20,308 nucleotides of DNA from positions 1-20,308 of the IMG/VR virus record IMGVR_UViG_3300046010_000002. One strand, 5' to 3'. Origin of the DNA: a virus. Below are positions 1 through 5,680 of the stretch, piece by piece. The notes beneath the pieces are model-generated. The model was not told the origin of the DNA. It made no database searches and saw nothing but the letters and a program-made list of their open reading frames with translations. The position numbers and the translations under genes were made by a program. Numbering within the stretch: the first letter of the stretch is position 1; each line of letters starts with the position of its first letter.

Positions 1-445
1 CTAGCATTAAATTGTTTAGCTGCATTTTCTGCAGCAGTATCAGACAAAATAGCTTGTGCTGTAAGCTGTGCTTTTAGAACAGTTGTTTGTTGTTCATAAG
101 AAAGATTGGTTAGATCCATCTGTAAAGCAGACTGAGCATTAACTACAGCAGCTTGCTGTCTGTTATTTAAACTAGCTGTTTCAAGTGTAGCTGTCTGTGC
201 AAGCTCAGCCATGAAAGCAGCCTGTCTACTATTCAAATTGGCTAAGTCTACAGACTGAGCAAGCTTTGCATTCTCTAAAGCCACTTGTTGCTTAGCATTA
301 AAGTTTAAGTTGGCAATTTCAGAAACACGGGCAGCATTAACAACACGGGTCTGAAAGGTTTGATCAAACTCTTGACCTAAGAAGGTAGCTCTTTGTTGTG
401 CTGTAAGTACAGCTATCTGTTGTTTGTTAGACAGGTTTTGTATAC
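1..445 (-). repeat. 22-residue coiled-coil repeat region
   Basis: The encoded protein shows units starting NLSNKQQ, NLNFNAKQQ, NLNSRQ, SLNNRQQ and NLSYEQQ, most spaced 22 residues apart (one is 24). Each continues with a hydrophobic pair, an AQ or NA step, and an acidic DLA/DLT end. A period of 22 is two hendecads (11 residues), the pattern of right-handed or straight coiled coils, rather than heptads. The array is open at the window edge, so its total length is unknown. Confidence 0.7.
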
Positions 446-2003
446 TCACCTGTTGATATATAGCAGCATCAGCAGAAGCAATAGGAAGAGCTTTCTCCAT
501 AGCAGCCTGTACCAAAGCAGCACCAGCCAAGCTAGAAGCACCTAAGCCCCTAGCCGACATCTCTGCTGTCACTGCTCTCAACGCACCAGCAGCCCAAGGT
601 GGCGGGTTTTTTGCATCAAAATCTTTAGTGAGTTTAGCAAGCTGTCCTTGTACAGTCATGTCTGCAATGACAGTTCCTTCTTCAGCTTTAGCCTTAGCCA
701 ACTCTGTAGCCACCTTAGTCATATCTACAGCAGTACCAGAAACTTTCTCAGCTTCTGATATTACTCGCTCTGGTACTACAGTTACTTTTTGAGCAGTGGT
801 AATTTGTTCTGCTCTGTCAGCAGCACCAGCCAAAGCTGTTGTAGTATCTTCTTCTGCTTTTACTTTAGCTGCTTCAGACAAAGTGTCTACAGCAGGAAGA
901 AATGTAGCAAGCTTAGTAGTTAAAGATGCAAGAGCAGCATCTGCAGTCATTGTTTCTGGTTTTACAGTAGTGGGGGGCGTTGCTAATGTAGCAGCAGCAG
1001 GAGTAGTTCCGTCAATAGTACTTACAGTTCCAGCTCTTTCATCTGTACCAATCTTTTGAGCTTCAGTAGAATCAATAGTTGCAATTGATGCTACTTGAGC
1101 AGCATCGCCAGCCTGAGGAACGCCCGTAGCTGAGTAAGTAACACCTCCACCAGTCTGTGTTGCAGCAGTTCTTGTAGTTAAAGCTGCTGCTGCTTCTGCT
1201 GTAGATAGAGTTACACCCGGTGCTCTTGTAGTACCCGGCACTGTTGTTACAGGTGCTGGTGTTGTTGTTATTACACCTCTGGTTGTTACTGGTGCTGGTG
1301 TTGTTGTTATTACACCTCTAGTTGTAGTTGGTATTGGTGTTGTTGTTACTACGCCTCTAGTTGTAGTTGGTATAGGTGTTGTTGTTACTACACCTCTAGT
1401 TGTAGTTGGTGCTGGTGTAGTTGTAACTAATGTAACAGTAGCTGTAGTAACAAAAGGAGCAGTCGTTGTAGGCGCAGGTGTAGTTGTTACTGTAGTTGGT
1501 GTTGTAGTTGGTGGTGATGTAGTATTTGGGACAGCCGCATCATATGCATTTTGTACTGCTGTCAGGTCAAGTCCAGTAGCTCTTGATAAGTCTCCTGTAC
1601 TAATGCCATATCTATCCATCTCTGTTCTAATAGCATTATTATCCAAACCTGCTGCAACTGCATTGTTGAAAGCCTCTACAATGTTATTATAATAAGTGTC
1701 TACTGACATACCATTAGCTAAAGCGTAAGAAAGACCAGTAGATTGTCTTTCCTCTAACTGTTGATTATAATAATAGTCTCCATCATACGCATTAGATACA
1801 TTACCGCCCACAGCATAGCCTCTAGGTTTCATCTTAACCAAGCCACCCTTAGCCATACGCTCAGCAAACTTACCAGTGATGGAAGCATACTTAGCCTCTA
1901 GCGCAGGAGAAGACGCAAGGAACTCATCAAAGCCCTGCATGGGTCCGTCATAGCCTAGCTTTCTAGCTACAATCTCTTTTTGCTGTGATGTAAAATCTTT
2001 CAT
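1..2003 (-). CDS. Large repeat-rich virion-type protein, 3' end outside window
   Basis: An uninterrupted frame of 667 codons runs from the ATG at 2003 to the left edge without a stop, so the C-terminus is missing. The N-terminus (about residues 1-70) has FAERMAKGGLV at 46-56 followed by Lys and Gly. Residues about 202-253 are a Thr/Pro tract of 13-residue units (TTTPxPTTTRGVV type). The middle is Ala/Thr-rich. From about residue 520 to the edge it is an Ala/Gln/Asn-rich helix with 22-residue periodicity (NLxxxQQxAVLxAQ type), typical of a long coiled coil. There is no signal peptide or membrane segment. The start overlaps the stop of the upstream putative peptidase gene in an ATGA, implying coupled translation. 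Similar coiled-coil proteins are annotated as structural or internal virion proteins in aquatic phages (from memory). An ejected internal protein or a fibrous appendage is inference. The reading frame is certain, the function is not. Confidence 0.85.
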   Translation of the reverse strand, partial: MKDFTSQQKEIVARKLGYDGPMQGFDEFLASSPALEAKYASITGKFAERMAKGGLVKMKPRGYAVGGNVSNAYDGDYYYNQQLEERQSTGLSYALANGMSVDTYYNNIVEAFNNAVAAGLDNNAIRTEMDRYGISTGDLSRATGLDLTAVQNAYDAAVPNTTSPPTTTPTTVTTTPAPTTTAPFVTTATVTLVTTTPAPTTTRGVVTTTPIPTTTRGVVTTTPIPTTTRGVITTTPAPVTTRGVITTTPAPVTTVPGTTRAPGVTLSTAEAAAALTTRTAATQTGGGVTYSATGVPQAGDAAQVASIATIDSTEAQKIGTDERAGTVSTIDGTTPAAATLATPPTTVKPETMTADAALASLTTKLATFLPAVDTLSEAAKVKAEEDTTTALAGAADRAEQITTAQKVTVVPERVISEAEKVSGTAVDMTKVATELAKAKAEEGTVIADMTVQGQLAKLTKDFDAKNPPPWAAGALRAVTAEMSARGLGASSLAGAALVQAAMEKALPIASADAAIYQQVSIQNLSNKQQIAVLTAQQRATFLGQEFDQTFQTRVVNAARVSEIANLNFNAKQQVALENAKLAQSVDLANLNSRQAAFMAELAQTATLETASLNNRQQAAVVNAQSALQMDLTNLSYEQQTTVLKAQLTAQAILSDTAAENAAKQFNA
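1243..1430 (-). repeat. 39-bp tandem repeat encoding Thr/Pro units
   Basis: Four full in-frame 39-bp units lie at 1243-1281, 1282-1320, 1321-1359 and 1360-1398, with a fifth partial unit to about 1430. Each encodes 13 residues of the form TTTP(A/I)P(T/V)TTRGV(V/I). More degenerate Thr/Pro stretches continue to about 1525. The third base varies between copies while Thr, Pro, Arg and Gly are kept, so the repeat is under protein-level selection or is only moderately recent. It forms an extended mucin-like linker inside the left-edge virion-type protein. Confidence 0.9.
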
Positions 2004-2308
2004 ATATTTCTTGGTTTCTCTATTGCTTCAGTTAAATAAGCAAGCATATCTCTGTTATCTCTAAGTAGTGCTAACACTCCTACAGCCAAACAATACACTT
2101 GTCTCTCTGACAGTTTTAATTGGAAGCAGTCGTCTATAGCGTGTATACATTCATGTAACAATGTATCTGCCTCCGCTAAGGGGTGCTGACCAGACTTTAT
2201 TTTAATTGCATAATCGTCATAGTTGTACTCTCCCAGTTGTTCTGGGAATACATCTACAACCCTAATCGGCACTTCTCTGCCAATAATACTTAGAGAAGCT
2301 GGTAACAT
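2000..2308 (-). CDS. Small HExxH putative metallopeptidase
   Basis: This 102-aa protein carries HECIH at residues 52-56, a zinc-binding HExxH motif, in a predicted helix (ADTLLHECIHAID). It is followed by LSERQ with Glu68, a plausible third zinc ligand 12 residues after the second His, as in gluzincin-like or ImmA-like small peptidases. The first 45 residues look like a short beta-strand domain. It has no signal peptide, so it acts in the cytoplasm or is packaged. It starts 44 bases after the endolysin stop, behind a candidate promoter and an AAAGG ribosome site, and ends in an ATGA overlap with the large left-edge virion-type gene. The neighbour suggests a role in maturing or handling that protein, which is inference. 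A structural fold without catalysis is possible. Confidence 0.85.
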   Translation of the reverse strand: MLPASLSIIGREVPIRVVDVFPEQLGEYNYDDYAIKIKSGQHPLAEADTLLHECIHAIDDCFQLKLSERQVYCLAVGVLALLRDNRDMLAYLTEAIEKPRNI

Positions 2309-2326
2309 TATATACCTTTAAGCCTT

Positions 2327-2355
2327 GTCATACCACAAATAGCTGGTCTAGTCAA
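2327..2355 (-). promoter_or_regulatory. Candidate sigma70 promoter for peptidase and left-edge gene
   Basis: On the minus strand TTGACT (2355-2350) and TATGAC (2332-2327) are separated by 17 bases, and the -10 is preceded by TGG, an extended -10. The -35 overlaps the endolysin stop codon. Transcription would begin near 2320, just upstream of the peptidase gene. The core TGGTATRAC is the same as in the capsid promoter at 14303-14330. The match is by eye only. Confidence 0.5.
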
Positions 2356-2966
2356 CCACCTAATACATGTAAGGCATGTTCAATATGCTTCTTACGATCT
2401 TCAAGTCCTATTGTGCCACCATTGATACGCTTTGTCATGGTAAGAATGTCACCACTGTCAGCATATTGGTTGAGCCTGTGAGTCTGCCAAAACCATCCGG
2501 CAGTCTGGGCAGCATACATAGGTGTACGCACCAGCTCAGGCTGCATAATGAAATCAACTCCTAAGGCTTGTCCAGCGTGGTAGAAATTATTCATGCCAGT
2601 TAGCTGTAAAAATCCGGATCCACGGAACCTGAACCCATCCCCACTAGCCTCATCCCTGTTGCCCATACGATTGCCATAGATTCTATTGGCTATCTTCTGT
2701 GGCTGCTTCTCGTAAGCTGCTGCACTTTCTGGTGTAAATCCCCAGACTCGCTTAGGAGTTTGAGGAAACAGTTTAAGCAGGGTAGGAGCACGATAGTTCA
2801 AGTTCTCTTCCATGATGCGGAAGTTCCCACACTCATGCCCACATTGACCAATCCATGAAGCCTGTTGTGCAGGAGTAACAATGCCAAACCTCTGAAAGGT
2901 TTCATTGAAAGCATCTGCCAGAGAAGGCTCAATGTGTAGTTGTCTTAGTTGTTCAGCGTTTACCAT
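2352..2966 (-). CDS. Endolysin, GH19 chitinase/lysozyme-like
   Basis: This 204-aa protein is a single GH19-type catalytic domain that would cleave the peptidoglycan glycan strand. The pattern GHECGNFRIMEENLNY at 43-58 contains the likely acid Glu45 and a second Glu at 53/54. FRGSGFLQLTG (114-124) matches the family's substrate-groove signature and RINGG at 180-184 the usual KxINGG. There is no signal peptide or cell-wall binding domain, so it needs a holin to cross the inner membrane. The ATG at 2966 lies inside the end of Rz (14-base overlap). The gene order Rz/Rz1 then endolysin is a variant of the usual lysis cassette. The domain assignment is secure. The exact bond cut was not determined. 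Confidence 0.93.
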   Translation of the reverse strand: MVNAEQLRQLHIEPSLADAFNETFQRFGIVTPAQQASWIGQCGHECGNFRIMEENLNYRAPTLLKLFPQTPKRVWGFTPESAAAYEKQPQKIANRIYGNRMGNRDEASGDGFRFRGSGFLQLTGMNNFYHAGQALGVDFIMQPELVRTPMYAAQTAGWFWQTHRLNQYADSGDILTMTKRINGGTIGLEDRKKHIEHALHVLGG

Positions 2967-3423
2967 TGACCAACTCCCTCATTTCGTTGTAGGCTGCGAC
3001 ACAGGCTGTGTGCTTGACGATGGCTTTGTCTCCTTCGGCAACGATGTCGATAAGAGTTGCAATAGTCTGTCGCTCAAGTTCGCTTGCATCGGCTCTGCTA
3101 TCTCCTGTGGCAGGGGTGGAACCAGTGCTGGTTTGTACACAACTGGTGGTGGGGAGGCGCAACCTGCCAGTGTTAGCAAGCTCACGCATAGCAGACTGTT
3201 TGTTAGATATTTCATTCTTTGCCTTTCTTAATGCTGTTTCTTTATCAGCAAGCTTAGTAGTCATGTTCTTCTCTAGCTCACGGGCTTCTTCATTCTTCTT
3301 AGCTATCTCTGCTTGCATATCAGCGTCACGCTCAAGCCAGCCATAGTGATGACCAGTTTGATATGTACCAAATAGTGCAACTATTGCACCAATGATTAGC
3401 CAAGGAAGTGGAATAGGGAACAT
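2953..3423 (-). CDS. Rz: Rz-like inner-membrane spanin
   Basis: This 156-aa protein has an N-terminal hydrophobic anchor at about residues 4-20 (PLPWLIIGAIVALFG), then a charged Lys/Glu-rich coiled coil at about 30-90. A C-terminal RADASELERQ segment and a YNEMREL end resemble Rz-family lysis proteins. I chose the ATG at 3423 over the TTG one codon upstream because it makes a TGATG junction with the preceding gene's stop. Spanins join inner and outer membranes and fuse them in the last step of lysis of Gram-negative hosts. The Rz1 partner is fully nested in another frame, which strongly supports the assignment. The two Cys in the periplasmic part could form disulphides. Confidence 0.9.
   Translation of the reverse strand: MFPIPLPWLIIGAIVALFGTYQTGHHYGWLERDADMQAEIAKKNEEARELEKNMTTKLADKETALRKAKNEISNKQSAMRELANTGRLRLPTTSCVQTSTGSTPATGDSRADASELERQTIATLIDIVAEGDKAIVKHTACVAAYNEMRELVNGKR
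2979..3215 (-). CDS. Rz1: Rz1-like outer-membrane lipoprotein spanin, nested in Rz
   Basis: This 78-aa frame lies entirely inside Rz in a different reading frame. It has a lipoprotein signal: MKYL start, hydrophobic core, and lipobox LAGC with Cys19. The mature chain is short and Pro-rich (ASPPPVVYKPALVPPLPQ), the hallmark of Rz1 proteins. It would be lipidated, sent to the outer membrane and pair with the C-terminus of Rz. The nested arrangement is that of lambda Rz/Rz1. The frame remains open although the overlapping Rz frame constrains every base, which supports reality. Confidence 0.88.
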   Translation of the reverse strand: MKYLTNSLLCVSLLTLAGCASPPPVVYKPALVPPLPQEIAEPMQANLSDRLLQLLSTSLPKETKPSSSTQPVSQPTTK

Positions 3424-3953
3424 CAATCCACCTCTTTTCTAGCTGCTGCTATTTCTTCCCTGTCTTCATCAGGCTCCATGTGTTCTGGAGGGGTTGTTGG
3501 TGGTGGACCGGGAGTCCAGCTTTCATCCAGCTCTGGGTTCTTCCACACAGGCATAGCACCAAAGGGCTGGCTAGGAAGGCCATAGGCAGACTGTGGTGAG
3601 GCGTAACTGCTGTTAGGCATACCATACCCGCCACCACCGCCATATCCATTGCCACAGCCCTGCATTGAAGGCTGTGGTCTAAAAGCATTATGTGCTGAAT
3701 TAACAGCCCTCTTACCTACAATGCCACCAATACCACCTACAATAAGTAATACTATATCATTAAGCATTTTAGCATAGGCTTGATCTATCGGAGCCATACT
3801 CTTAATAGGTTGTGTTACAAAAGTAACAGAATAGAGAAGAGCAAACACAATGCCAAATAGGATGACTGTAATAGCCACCACTACAAATCCCCAAATCCTA
3901 ACCTCAAACTCTTCAGTTGTTAGCTTTGGTTTGGGCTGGCTTGGTGTCTTCAT
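3423..3953 (-). CDS. Two-TM membrane protein with Gly/Tyr/Pro-rich tail, holin candidate
   Basis: From the ATG at 3953 the product is 176 aa. A TTG at 3998 would add 15 residues, but those lie deep in the preceding lipoprotein gene, and the ATG start leads directly into the hydrophilic MKTPSQPKPK segment. There are two hydrophobic segments, about residues 18-45 (IWGFVVVAITVILFGIVF) and 65-85 (NDIVLLIVGGIGGIVG). A low-complexity tail follows with GYGGGGGYGMP, many Pro and an acidic, charged end. The stop overlaps Rz in TGATG, and the start overlaps the lipoprotein gene by 41 bases. Two transmembrane segments beside the spanins and endolysin suggest a class II holin, but the long Gly/Pro tail is atypical. 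A virion membrane-contact protein is an alternative. Confidence 0.8.
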   Translation of the reverse strand: MKTPSQPKPKLTTEEFEVRIWGFVVVAITVILFGIVFALLYSVTFVTQPIKSMAPIDQAYAKMLNDIVLLIVGGIGGIVGKRAVNSAHNAFRPQPSMQGCGNGYGGGGGYGMPNSSYASPQSAYGLPSQPFGAMPVWKNPELDESWTPGPPPTTPPEHMEPDEDREEIAAARKEVD

Positions 3954-4140
3954 TCTTGTTAGCAAGTCTATCAATTTGTTTCTCCAATATAGGTGCAACT
4001 AAATACTCAGGGCATGTCTGTGTGAATTGACATCTAGGTTTCTGACATTGCTCAGCATGAAAGTTGTCAGGGTTTTGACAGAAGTATCTGTACTTTTCTT
4101 CACAGCCAGTGAGCAGCAATAACAATAACAAATATTTCAT
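3913..4140 (-). CDS. Small Cys-rich lipoprotein
   Basis: This 75-aa protein has a minimal lipoprotein signal: MKY, seven Leu, then LTGC with Cys13. The mature part starts CEEKYRYFCQNPDNF and carries five further Cys (FC, QC, RC, TC, TCPEY), enough for two disulphides in the periplasm. The C-terminal 25 residues are Lys/Asn-rich and overlap the next gene. The +2 residue is Glu, not Asp, so outer-membrane sorting is likely in enterobacterial-type hosts. I recall similar KYRYxCQxP lipoproteins in aquatic phages without known function. It starts in an ATGA with the 53-aa gene. It may take part in lysis or in superinfection exclusion, which is inference. Confidence 0.85.
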   Translation of the reverse strand: MKYLLLLLLLTGCEEKYRYFCQNPDNFHAEQCQKPRCQFTQTCPEYLVAPILEKQIDRLANKNEDTKPAQTKANN

Positions 4141-4298
4141 ACCATTACATCCACAGAATTTGCTTTAACCCACTGAGCTTTAATAGTTTCTTGAGTTTGA
4201 CGATCTAGTTTCTGAAGCTCTTTCAAGTGTTGCTGATGAAGTACCCTCTGATATTCACGCAACATGTTTGCATTGTGTTGATAGGGTGTTACTTTCAT
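4137..4298 (-). CDS. 53-aa helical protein in lysis cassette
   Basis: The frame runs from ATG at 4298 to TGA at 4137 (53 codons). The product begins MKVTPYQHNANMLREY and is a soluble, Gln/Lys/Leu-rich helix of about 40 residues, probably coiled coil. It has no signal or membrane segment. Both ends are ATGA junctions: its start overlaps the stop of the 49-aa gene and its stop overlaps the lipoprotein start. That double coupling is the main evidence that it is real. Function unknown. Confidence 0.75.
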   Translation of the reverse strand: MKVTPYQHNANMLREYQRVLHQQHLKELQKLDRQTQETIKAQWVKANSVDVMV

Positions 4299-4444
4299 AA
4301 GCCAACCTTTCCTAATAACAAGTTCACAATCTTGTCAGACAAATCATCAGGCAAGAACTTCAGGAAGCCTAAGAAGTACAGAGCCACACACCCATAGACA
4401 AATATCTTTATACAGATATCAAATGTCTTTTGATATTCATTCAT
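4295..4444 (-). CDS. 49-aa single-TM protein in lysis cassette
   Basis: ATG at 4444, TGA at 4295. The product has a hydrophilic start (MNEYQKTFD), one strongly hydrophobic segment at about residues 9-30 (ICIKIFVYGCVALYFLGFLKF), and a short amphipathic end with DDLSDK. Its start overlaps the 29-aa gene by 8 bases and its stop shares ATGA with the 53-aa gene. A second ATG at 4440 opens only a very short frame, so 4444 is chosen. It may be a small holin, antiholin or other membrane peptide; nothing decides between them. Confidence 0.75.
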   Translation of the reverse strand: MNEYQKTFDICIKIFVYGCVALYFLGFLKFLPDDLSDKIVNLLLGKVGL

Positions 4445-4526
4445 TTACCAGCCGTGGATAAACAACTATCCAAAAGAAATAGTTAAGAGGTACAGCAGAC
4501 CAAAGTACTATATCAAACCAAGTCAT
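4437..4526 (-). CDS. 29-aa membrane peptide in lysis cassette
   Basis: ATG at 4526 shares ATGA with the stop of the 165-aa gene, and TGA at 4437 lies 8 bases into the 49-aa gene. The peptide MTWFDIVLWSAVPLNYFFWI plus a short charged end is almost wholly a membrane helix rich in Trp and Phe, ending in Pro-Arg and a Glu. Its position in an unbroken chain of overlapping genes and its membrane-like composition support it. It is short enough that chance cannot be excluded. Function unknown. Confidence 0.55.
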   Translation of the reverse strand: MTWFDIVLWSAVPLNYFFWIVVYPRLVNE

Positions 4527-5020
4527 CGCCCACACCTGTGTGTTGTCTGACAGAACTCAACCAATTCATATACACCAACAAAGAATAAGAACAGAACAAA
4601 AGCACAGCCACCAATAATCATTCCTAGCTCATTCATCTCTTGTTCTTTTTGTTTAGCCTTCTTCTCTGCTGCTTTCATTGCACTAATCTCTTTGGCATCA
4701 GCCAAGTCCATGTCAGCTTGTCTTGCCTTAATCTTGTTCCAGACATCTATCTTTCCTGTCTGCATGAACAACATCTTTAGTTCTTCTTCAAATGCTCTAG
4801 CCTGTTCTAAGGCCATCTCAATCTGTAAAGCAGTTCCCATGTTGGAACCTTTACCAGATCTCTTAGCTTCAAGCATTGCCTTTGTAGCAACGCTCTTAGC
4901 ATCAAACATCTTGCCAATCATCGGAGCAAGAGAGCCTAAGTCATTGGCAACCTTAGCTGCCTTCTTGACCATGCTGATAGCACTCTGTATGCCAGCTAGG
5001 GCGGTGATGGGATCAATCAT
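4523..5020 (-). CDS. 165-aa protein with coiled coil and C-terminal TM helix
   Basis: The N-terminal 60 residues are Ala/Met/Lys-rich and amphipathic (ITALAGIQSAISMVKKAAK). Residues about 70-130 are charged, Glu/Lys/Ala-rich and probably coiled coil. A strong transmembrane helix occupies about 132-152 (LGMIIGGCAFVLFLFFVGVY), followed by a short Cys/His-containing end. The topology suggests a C-terminal membrane anchor with the bulk on one face. It sits between the hidden 54-aa gene and the 29-aa gene, with ATGA overlaps at both ends. Comparable proteins occur near lysis genes in aquatic phages (recollection). Membrane-bound lysis regulation or a DNA-injection role are guesses. Confidence 0.82.
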   Translation of the reverse strand: MIDPITALAGIQSAISMVKKAAKVANDLGSLAPMIGKMFDAKSVATKAMLEAKRSGKGSNMGTALQIEMALEQARAFEEELKMLFMQTGKIDVWNKIKARQADMDLADAKEISAMKAAEKKAKQKEQEMNELGMIIGGCAFVLFLFFVGVYELVEFCQTTHRCGR

Positions 5021-5181
5021 CGCTCAACCTTTTTCCATTCAATGCATACAACTTTTCTGTTATACACATCTCCAGTCCATGTCCATCGGACACATCTATA
5101 TTTCTCCTCTTTGGACCCGATAGGGAAAGATATTAATAATAGGAATATTACTGATGCAGCTTGTTTTCTATAGCCAGCCAT
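5017..5181 (-). CDS. 54-aa exported two-Cys protein
   Basis: ATG at 5181 lies in the last 34 bases of the holin-like gene, and TGA at 5017 shares ATGA with the 165-aa gene. The product starts MAGYRKQAASVIFLLLISFP, a basic N-terminus followed by a hydrophobic core as in a Sec signal peptide. The mature part is short and basic-aromatic with EEKYRC, VRWTWTGDVYNRKVVC and IEWKK; the two Cys (30, 46) could pair. The EEKYR string also opens the mature part of the lipoprotein at 3913-4140. Without this gene, 127 bases would be empty in an otherwise packed cassette. I recall small phage proteins with a similar TGDV-NRxVVCxEW core, function unknown. Confidence 0.8.
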   Translation of the reverse strand: MAGYRKQAASVIFLLLISFPIGSKEEKYRCVRWTWTGDVYNRKVVCIEWKKVER

Positions 5182-5375
5182 ATAGCCCCACAGAAAGCAC
5201 CAATAACTAAGATGGGCTTCACTGCTCTAGCAAGCCATTCAAGCACAACGAATGCACCAGAAGCAGCATTGAATGCTGTCACCACTGCTTGTGTGTTCTT
5301 GTCTAAGTTATCAACCTTAGCTTCAACAGCGCACAGACGCTCATAAATCTGTGTGTGTGTTACTTCATCAGCCAT
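5148..5375 (-). CDS. Small membrane protein, holin-like
   Basis: This 75-aa protein has a hydrophilic N-terminal helix with heptad character (ERLCAVEAKVDNLDKNTQAV, about residues 11-30), an Ala-rich stretch, and a C-terminal membrane segment at about 46-68 (LARAVKPILVIGAFCGAIWL) ending in a short charged tail. A cytoplasmic coiled coil before one membrane helix resembles small phage holins and haemolysin-XhlA-type proteins. It starts two bases after the 100-aa gene stop and its end overlaps the 54-aa gene. It is one of two holin candidates; the other is the two-TM protein at 3423-3953. Confidence 0.82.
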   Translation of the reverse strand: MADEVTHTQIYERLCAVEAKVDNLDKNTQAVVTAFNAASGAFVVLEWLARAVKPILVIGAFCGAIWLAIENKLHQ

Positions 5376-5377
5376 GA

Positions 5378-5680
5378 TTACTCAGCCGATGACCAAGGTG
5401 TGCCTGTAGCTACAACAGGAGCTTTCTGTCCAGCAATGTTAGCAGCCAAAGAAGCTTCTGTAGCTTCCTTATCCACACCATTAGCCCACACCCATCCAAG
5501 CACTGTGGCTTCTGTGAGAGTGTTATAAGCCACCTCTGGCGTACCAGAAGGCCATGAGCTTGTGGAATAGATGGTGGCTGTATAGTCGCCATCAACAGCC
5601 GTAGCTCTCCAATGTGCTGTAGTTACGAAACCTGTAGCGGTTTCACGATCTAAGGTTGAGATTGTCCAAGTGGTTGTCAT
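5378..5680 (-). CDS. Conserved-looking 100-aa phage protein
   Basis: The product starts MTTTWTISTLDRETATGF and is rich in Thr, Trp and Ala, with predicted beta strands in the first 55 residues (VTTAHWRATAVDGDYTATIY). A helical second part follows (LTEATVLGWVWANGVDKE, then EASLAANIAGQK). It has no signal or membrane segment. I recall proteins with this layout (W-x-I-x-x-LDR start, W-PW end) near tail and lysis genes of aquatic phages, with no known function. An AGAGGA ribosome site precedes the ATG at 5680. It is the first clear gene after the fibre/chaperone pair and leads into the holin-like gene with a two-base gap. Confidence 0.85.
   Translation of the reverse strand: MTTTWTISTLDRETATGFVTTAHWRATAVDGDYTATIYSTSSWPSGTPEVAYNTLTEATVLGWVWANGVDKEATEASLAANIAGQKAPVVATGTPWSSAE

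Noticed and set aside
796-1059. Plus-strand frame of 87 codons in the left 2 kb
   Set aside because: The minus frame is open for 667 codons across this region with clear protein repeats, so the plus frame is antisense.
5055-5085. TATAAC-like -10 near 5059-5064
   Set aside because: Only a 15-base spacer to a poor TGGACA and no TG extension; it lies inside the 54-aa gene.
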